The notes beneath the pieces are model-generated. The model made no database searches, was not told the origin of the DNA, and saw nothing but the letters and a program-made list of their open reading frames with translations. Below, piece by piece: positions 61,966-64,000 of a stretch of DNA of 64,000 nt (its first letter is position 1; each line of letters opens with the position of its first letter). The DNA lies in assembly GCA_002337145.1 (NCBI GenBank), contig DDFK01000001.1, positions 186,001 to 250,000 of the forward strand. Direction: 5' to 3'. This DNA is from Chitinophagaceae bacterium UBA1930. GTDB lineage: Bacteria; Bacteroidota; Bacteroidia; Chitinophagales; Chitinophagaceae. A program made the position numbers and the translations under genes.

Positions 61966-62918
61966 TGGATGCAACTTTTTTATACCAGGATTATACAATC
62001 AGAAAACTGGTTGCTGATGATTATACGGCAATGGAACAGTTGCATGAAAAGGTTTACCATACAACTACAAGAAAAGGCTTCTATACCAACAAGTACCAGC
62101 ATTATGACGAGTTGTTGCCGCCAATAATAGGCTTTGTTGCAATAACAGCAATTGGTGAAATTGTAGCAAGTGTTTGCCTGGTTCCGGTAAAACTGTACCA
62201 ACAAAAGCAGATTTTTATAGGTGCCCAATGGGCCGATGCCATGGTGCACCCATTGCACCAACATAAAGGGCTTGGCTTGGTGCTATGCAGTAGTTGCATG
62301 CAATATGCAAAACAAACCGGCATAGATTTTATTTTTTGCCTGCCTATTGAAGCCACGTTTAATTTGGTGACTACAAAACTGCAGCACCATTTTGTATCAA
62401 CCATGTTGTGCTATACCATTGCAACACATGCATTGCCATTTGCAAGCGTTGCAGGTAGGTTGAAATTGGAAGGCTGGCATGGCTCTTGGGTTGATACATT
62501 GTTTGCACAGTACAAAGTGCCTATACAGTCTTCGCTACAATCCTTTTCATCGGAATACCTAACCATTTTTCGTGATGAACAGTTCCTGACTTATAAAGAA
62601 AAAATGGGCAATTGCATTATCCGGATAGGGGCAAACATTATTTGGTTTACCATTAAAAAGGGTACACTATTTATTGGCGATATGATTGCCCCAACAGAAA
62701 AGGATTTCATGCATGCAATAGCCAAGCTAAAAAGAACCTGCTGCTATGCGGGCATCAGGTATATTGTTTTTCAAACAACCGGAGCAAGCAATACAGCAGC
62801 CTATTACAGCAAGCATTTTAAGGCAACGGCATCTTATAAAATAGGTGCTTTTTCTTTTACAGAAGTATTGCAGGTGCAGCAATTGCAGCTTACGCAAGGC
62901 GATGCAGACAATTTTTGA
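61965..62918 (+). CDS. GNAT-family N-acetyltransferase
   Basis: From the ATG at 61965, 317 residues; the start overlaps the upstream stop by one base. The acetyl-CoA binding core is recognised in the first half: 'IFIGAQWADAMVHPLHQHKGLGLVL' in the motif A region, with H-x-K-G-L-G as the pyrophosphate-binding turn and 'CLPIEATFNLVTTKL' after it. The second half has a further alpha/beta region ('GNCIIRIGANIIWFTIKKGTLFIGD'), as in two-domain acyltransferases. Length exceeds a single GNAT domain, so this may be a double-domain or FemAB-like enzyme. It is the last gene of the cassette with the sulfotransferase and deacetylase. Acceptor unknown. Confidence 0.78.
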   Translation: MDATFLYQDYTIRKLVADDYTAMEQLHEKVYHTTTRKGFYTNKYQHYDELLPPIIGFVAITAIGEIVASVCLVPVKLYQQKQIFIGAQWADAMVHPLHQHKGLGLVLCSSCMQYAKQTGIDFIFCLPIEATFNLVTTKLQHHFVSTMLCYTIATHALPFASVAGRLKLEGWHGSWVDTLFAQYKVPIQSSLQSFSSEYLTIFRDEQFLTYKEKMGNCIIRIGANIIWFTIKKGTLFIGDMIAPTEKDFMHAIAKLKRTCCYAGIRYIVFQTTGASNTAAYYSKHFKATASYKIGAFSFTEVLQVQQLQLTQGDADNF

Positions 62919-64000
62919 TCAATCATATATCACTTCTGCCCCATCAATTTCGGGCTGACGGTATTTTAACCAGAACCGTTGCAGGAACTTCAGTTCGTAA
63001 GGTGCTTTAAAGAAATTGTTGTTGTACCGGAACTTAGCAATATTGGCAATGGAGCTGCGTTGGAAACTGCTGAGCTTTATATCGGAGCTGGTCGGGTAGC
63101 GTGCATTCAGCACCACTTCAAAGTCCTGTATCTTATCAATCATCTCGGCAGTGAGCCAGGGTGTCAATGGGTTCTTGCGAAGGTCAAAATTTGTCCATTC
63201 ATCCTGCAGCCAGTCATCCAAGGTTTCAGGAAAACGGAAGCCACTTGCCTTCACCTGTTCGTACATGTCCGAGCCTTCTGTTGGCACGGGGCTGTACACA
63301 TAAATAATGATTTCCGTTTGCGGGTTTACCTGTTTTATTTTTTTGATGAAGCTGATATCAAAATCAATCTGTGCCATTACCTGCTTTTCGGTTTCTGCCG
63401 GAAAGCCCAGTACAAAAGAGTATTCGGGAATAATGTCAAACCGTTTCATGCGTTCCGCAAAACGCAGCATTTGTTCTGCCGTTTGCGTACCACCTTTGTC
63501 TACTTGTTTCAAAATGGAATCATTGCCGCTTTCTGCTCCGCAAAAAATCATCCTGCAGCCGCTCTTACGCATCAATGCAAGTGATTCATCAGCATACTTG
63601 TCAATAGTATCAATCCTACCTTCACCCCACCAGGTTATGCCATCATTCATCACGAGTTTGGAAAACTCGACGGTCCTTTTTTCAGAAACAAAAAAATTGT
63701 TATCAAAAAACTCAAATGAATCCGCACCGTAACGGTCTATCAAATGCCTGATGTCGCCATATATATTCGTGGCACTCTTGCCTTTCCATCTTGCTTCAAA
63801 AATGGGCACTACTGCACAGAAGGAGCAGGTGAACGGGCAGCCCATGCTGGAGTTGTAGCTAGCCGTACGTTTACCTAAATAGGTTCGGCCTAGGTATTTT
63901 TTTAGTGGGTAAAATTCATTCAAGTAATCATAAGGCAACCTGGGCAAAGTATCCAGGTCTATCAATGTTGTTTTGGGTGTTTTAACAATGGCAGTACCAT
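62919..64000 (-). CDS. Radical SAM protein, 5' end beyond the window
   Basis: The frame is open from 62919 to the right edge at 64000, so the N-terminus is outside; a TTG at 63965 is not a credible start because family-like sequence ('TAIVKTPKT') continues upstream. The iron-sulfur cluster motif CPFTCSFC is complete, followed by 'FEFFDNNFFVS', 'GAESGNDSIL' and 'FVLGFPAETEKQV', typical of B12-binding-domain radical SAM enzymes; the missing N-terminal part would hold the cobalamin-binding domain if present. Substrate unknown. Its stop codon touches that of the convergent acetyltransferase gene. Confidence 0.9.
   Translation of the reverse strand, partial: GTAIVKTPKTTLIDLDTLPRLPYDYLNEFYPLKKYLGRTYLGKRTASYNSSMGCPFTCSFCAVVPIFEARWKGKSATNIYGDIRHLIDRYGADSFEFFDNNFFVSEKRTVEFSKLVMNDGITWWGEGRIDTIDKYADESLALMRKSGCRMIFCGAESGNDSILKQVDKGGTQTAEQMLRFAERMKRFDIIPEYSFVLGFPAETEKQVMAQIDFDISFIKKIKQVNPQTEIIIYVYSPVPTEGSDMYEQVKASGFRFPETLDDWLQDEWTNFDLRKNPLTPWLTAEMIDKIQDFEVVLNARYPTSSDIKLSSFQRSSIANIAKFRYNNNFFKAPYELKFLQRFWLKYRQPEIDGAEVIYD

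Noticed and set aside
1..64000. tRNA, rRNA, CRISPR array, prophage or insertion sequence
   Set aside because: No cloverleaf-like intergenic sequence, regularly spaced repeat array, transposase, integrase or structural phage gene was seen on either strand; every sizeable gap was examined.

Overview
The window is a chromosomal segment of a Gram-negative Bacteroidota bacterium, most likely from the Chitinophagaceae/Chitinophagales group. The evidence is the type IX secretion (T9SS) gene content (two gingipain-type C25 peptidases of the PorU/PorU2 kind, a PorV/PorQ protein, a PorP/SprF protein, and type A and type B sorting domains), Bacteroidota-type -7 promoter elements (TAnnTTTG), moderately AT-rich DNA and protein families typical of this phylum. 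I see no phage, insertion sequence, CRISPR array, tRNA or rRNA. No stretch longer than about 250 bases lacks a gene.

Layout. (1) Positions 1-10185, plus strand: a glucuronoxylan-degradation locus with the 3' end of a LacI regulator, an SDR dehydrogenase, a GH115 alpha-glucuronidase, an SGNH-type carbohydrate acetylesterase, a GH10 endoxylanase lipoprotein, a zinc alcohol dehydrogenase and a GH43 beta-xylosidase/arabinofuranosidase. (2) 10191-15467: a small membrane protein, a stand-alone cysteine desulfurase, a short T9SS cargo protein, a phosphohexomutase (GlmM type), an unknown membrane protein and a methyltransferase. (3) 15468-22622: two tandem LtaS-like phosphoglycerol-transferase-family membrane enzymes, divergent from a PAP2 phosphatase and a CNNM/CorC-type transporter, then two uncharacterised genes. 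(4) 22727-31534: an M1 metallopeptidase, a Crp/Fnr-type regulator, a secreted esterase, a TRIC-type channel, an enoyl-CoA hydratase, a redoxin-fold protein with no cysteine and a sterol-desaturase-type hydroxylase. (5) 31693-39017: acpP-fabF-rnc followed by a large PKD-repeat T9SS type B protein tightly coupled to a PorP/SprF gene. (6) 39104-43740: a lipoprotein, a sorbosone/PQQ-type dehydrogenase, methylmalonyl-CoA epimerase and a compact iscS-iscU-iscA operon whose two spacers carry repeat elements. (7) 43832-55214, minus strand: two giant C25 peptidases on either side of a PorV/PorQ gene. (8) 55420-64000: tyrS, an alpha/beta hydrolase, an SGNH hydrolase with a GH125 mannosidase, then a compact plus-strand cassette of sulfotransferase, polysaccharide deacetylase and GNAT acetyltransferase, and a radical SAM gene that runs off the right edge.

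How the genes work together: region 1 can take acetylated glucuronoxylan to xylose and glucuronate, although the outer-membrane SusC/SusD importer expected in such loci is not in the window. Regions 5 and 7 supply parts of the T9SS and its cargo. The isc operon provides iron-sulfur clusters. The most intriguing poorly described assemblies are the C25-PorV-C25 block, the twin LtaS-like/PAP2 block and the sulfotransferase-deacetylase-acetyltransferase cassette. All functional calls come from reading translated sequence and motifs; no database search was run.
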